Made by a program: the position numbers and the translations under genes. The notes beneath the pieces are model-generated. The model ran no database searches and was not told where the DNA came from. It was given only the letters and a program-made list of their open reading frames with translations. Source: Friedmanniella luteola (GTDB taxonomy: Bacteria; Actinomycetota; Actinomycetes; Propionibacteriales; Propionibacteriaceae). Taken from it: a stretch of 64,000 nucleotides of DNA. The DNA is taken from positions 620,001 to 684,000 of the forward strand of contig NZ_LT629749.1 of the NCBI RefSeq assembly GCF_900105065.1, in the 5' to 3' direction. Shown in pieces: positions 63,037-64,000 of this stretch. The first letter of the stretch is position 1. Every line of letters starts with the position of its first letter.

Positions 63037-63065
63037 AAGATAGGCCGCGATCTGGGCTGACGCAA
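63037..63065 (-). promoter_or_regulatory. Promoter of the micro-ORF/acVLRF1 leader
   Basis: On the reverse strand TTGCGT (63060-63065) and TATCTT (63037-63042) are exactly 17 nt apart, followed within 30 nt by the GGAAGGAGG site and ATG. Confidence 0.55.
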
Positions 63066-63096
63066 CGGTTATCCACGTCACATCCGCGCTCGTTCC

Positions 63097-63867
63097 TCAG
63101 GCCAGCAGGACCTCGACGCCGCGGGCCCGCAGGATGGCGATCACGGCCGGGTCGGCGTCGCTGTCGGTGATCACCGACGACACCTCGTCCACGTGGCAGA
63201 TGCGCGAGAACCCGATCGTCCCCAGCTTCGAGGAGTCGATGACGACGACGGTCCGCTTGGCCTGCTGGGCCATCACCCGGTTGATCGCCGCCTCGGCCTC
63301 GTCGTAGGTGGTGATGCCGGCCACCGGGTCCAGCCCGGTCGCCCCGAGGAAGCAGATGTCGGGGGTCAGCTGGCCGAGCGTCTCGCTGGCCATCGCCCCC
63401 ACCAGCTCATAGCTCTGCGGCCGGGCCACGCCGCCGCAGACGACGATCTTGACGAACGGCCGCACGATCAGCTCCGTGGCGATGTTGATCGCGTTCGTCA
63501 CCACGGTGATGCCCGTCTGCAGGGACTCCCGACCCGGGATCGCGCGGGCCACCTCGACCGTCGTCGTCCCGCCGTTGAGGGAGACGGTGCAGCCCGGCCA
63601 CAGCATCGCCACGGCGCACTGGGCGATCCGCGCCTTCGCCTCGCCGTGGTCGATCGCCTTGTAGCGCAGGGGGAGGTCGTAGGAGGTCGCGTTGGGGACG
63701 GCGCCCCCGTGGGTGCGGTTCAGCAGCTGTTGGTCGGCCAGGTAGTCGAGGTCGCGGCGGATGGTTGCGGCGGAGACGGTGAAGTGCTCGGCGGAGGCCT
63801 CGACGTCGATCTTGCCGTCGGACACCAGCAGTTCCAGGAGGGCCGACAGGCGCTCGGCACGCGTCAC
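63097..63867 (-). CDS. DeoR/GlpR family transcriptional regulator
   Basis: 256-residue sugar-metabolism repressor. N-terminal DeoR helix-turn-helix (RLSALLELLVSDGKIDVEAS through VSAATIRRDLDYLADQQLLNRTHGGA) and a C-terminal sugar-phosphate sensor domain (LNGGTTTVEVARAI, CGGVARPQSYELVG, FLGATGLDPVAGITTYDEAE, IDSSKLGTIGF). GTG 63867 follows a perfect AGGAGGTGATC ribosome-binding site; an ATG at 63918 would add 17 non-conserved residues. Divergent from the gene at the right edge, its likely target. Confidence 0.93.
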   Translation of the reverse strand: MTRAERLSALLELLVSDGKIDVEASAEHFTVSAATIRRDLDYLADQQLLNRTHGGAVPNATSYDLPLRYKAIDHGEAKARIAQCAVAMLWPGCTVSLNGGTTTVEVARAIPGRESLQTGITVVTNAINIATELIVRPFVKIVVCGGVARPQSYELVGAMASETLGQLTPDICFLGATGLDPVAGITTYDEAEAAINRVMAQQAKRTVVVIDSSKLGTIGFSRICHVDEVSSVITDSDADPAVIAILRARGVEVLLA

Positions 63868-63922
63868 CTGATCACCTCCTCGGCAGCCCTGGCGGCCGGA
63901 CGCGCCACCGTCCGTCATGCTA

Positions 63923-63953
63923 TGTTCATATCTGTTCGTTTGGTTAGCAAAAC
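63923..63953. promoter_or_regulatory. Putative DeoR operator in the divergent gap
   Basis: AT-rich patch with TGTTC direct repeats 10 bp apart (63923 and 63933) and an imperfect GTTTGGTTAGCAAAAC dyad (63938-63953), placed between the deoR start and the rightward gene. Fits an operator shared by both promoters. Confidence 0.4.
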
Positions 63954-63983
63954 AAGCACAATCTGGACAGCAGGAGTGAAGCC

Positions 63984-64000
63984 GTGACCTTCTTCGTCGA
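63984..64000 (+). CDS. 5' end of a gene running off the right edge
   Basis: GTG 63984 after CAGGAG, starting VTFFV. Divergent from the DeoR regulator, so probably a sugar-metabolism gene under its control. Only five residues are visible; no family can be named. Confidence 0.5.

Noticed and set aside
62986..63060. A 24-codon ORF on the plus strand opposite the micro-ORF
   Set aside because: No ribosome-binding site or promoter on that strand; the reverse-strand reading has both.

Overview
This 64 kb window is chromosomal sequence from a very GC-rich Gram-positive actinobacterium. The signs are uniformly high G+C, many GTG starts, and families typical of Actinomycetota: XPB helicase with its helicase-associated partner, HelD-like ATPase, a CspB-like cold-shock protein with a C-terminal extension, DUF3027, DUF2530, DUF4031 and acVLRF1. 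A fused CopD-CtaG protein and a monocistronic groEL2 with CIRCE operators fit the same picture. The order could be Propionibacteriales or a neighbour, but nothing here fixes the genus. I found no rRNA, tRNA, CRISPR array, insertion sequence, prophage or plasmid module; it reads as core and ordinary accessory chromosome.

Layout. 0-10 kb: the tail of an upstream gene, ROK sugar kinase, inositol-monophosphatase-family enzyme, zwf (reverse), small lipoprotein, NagD-like HAD phosphatase, YccF protein, serine hydrolase, DHA2-type MFS exporter and a family 3 glycoside hydrolase. 9.9-11.8 kb: groEL with two interleaved CIRCE operators and a strong terminator. 11.9-14.1 kb: overlapping M19 dipeptidase - cutC - DUF4031 operon. 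14.2-18.0 kb: a redox-looking signalling group made of an SD-led leader ORF, a fused response regulator/thioredoxin-reductase-like flavoprotein, a cNMP-domain histidine kinase and an OhrR-type MarR regulator. 18-24.9 kb: HelD-like ATPase, NUDIX hydrolase, MFS, NAD(P)HX dehydratase, histidine phosphatase and aldo/keto reductase. 25-28.3 kb: VOC protein, then a divergent MarR/MMPL pair around a palindromic operator. 28.3-35.5 kb (reverse): SulP transporter, XPB helicase, secreted FN3 protein, helicase-associated protein and a membrane protein. 35.6-43 kb: a divergent MFS/LysR pair with an LTTR box, cold-shock protein, DUF3027, MarR, DUF2530, AzgA-type purine permease and an MDR reductase. 43-47 kb (reverse): copper group copD-ctaG fusion, His/Cys/Met membrane protein, ycnI and copC. 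47-54.2 kb: CsbD, flavin reductase, MarR with palindrome plus MFS exporter, SIMPL protein and pyruvate carboxylase. 54.2-64 kb: an unrecognised 218-residue protein, a 28-residue membrane microprotein, a large RND permease with an unusual coiled-coil insert, an anchored secreted protein, serC/pdxH as a divergent pair, an acVLRF1 peptidyl-tRNA hydrolase with a structured leader carrying a promoter-SD-micro-ORF unit, and a DeoR regulator divergent from a gene that runs off the end.

Themes. Efflux is prominent (five MFS/MMPL/RND exporters, three beside their own regulators with visible dyads). Redox and peroxide sensing cluster at 14-18 kb, copper handling at 43-47 kb, and PLP supply and use at 60-62 kb. 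Several genes carry a TANNNT hexamer 6-7 nt before the start codon and no Shine-Dalgarno sequence, suggesting leaderless transcripts. The features most worth a second look are the flavoprotein response regulator lacking the thioredoxin-reductase CxxC, the micro-ORF/hairpin leader ahead of acVLRF1, the RND insert, the candidate copper-binding membrane protein, and the two short ORFs at 14.2 and 55.0 kb.
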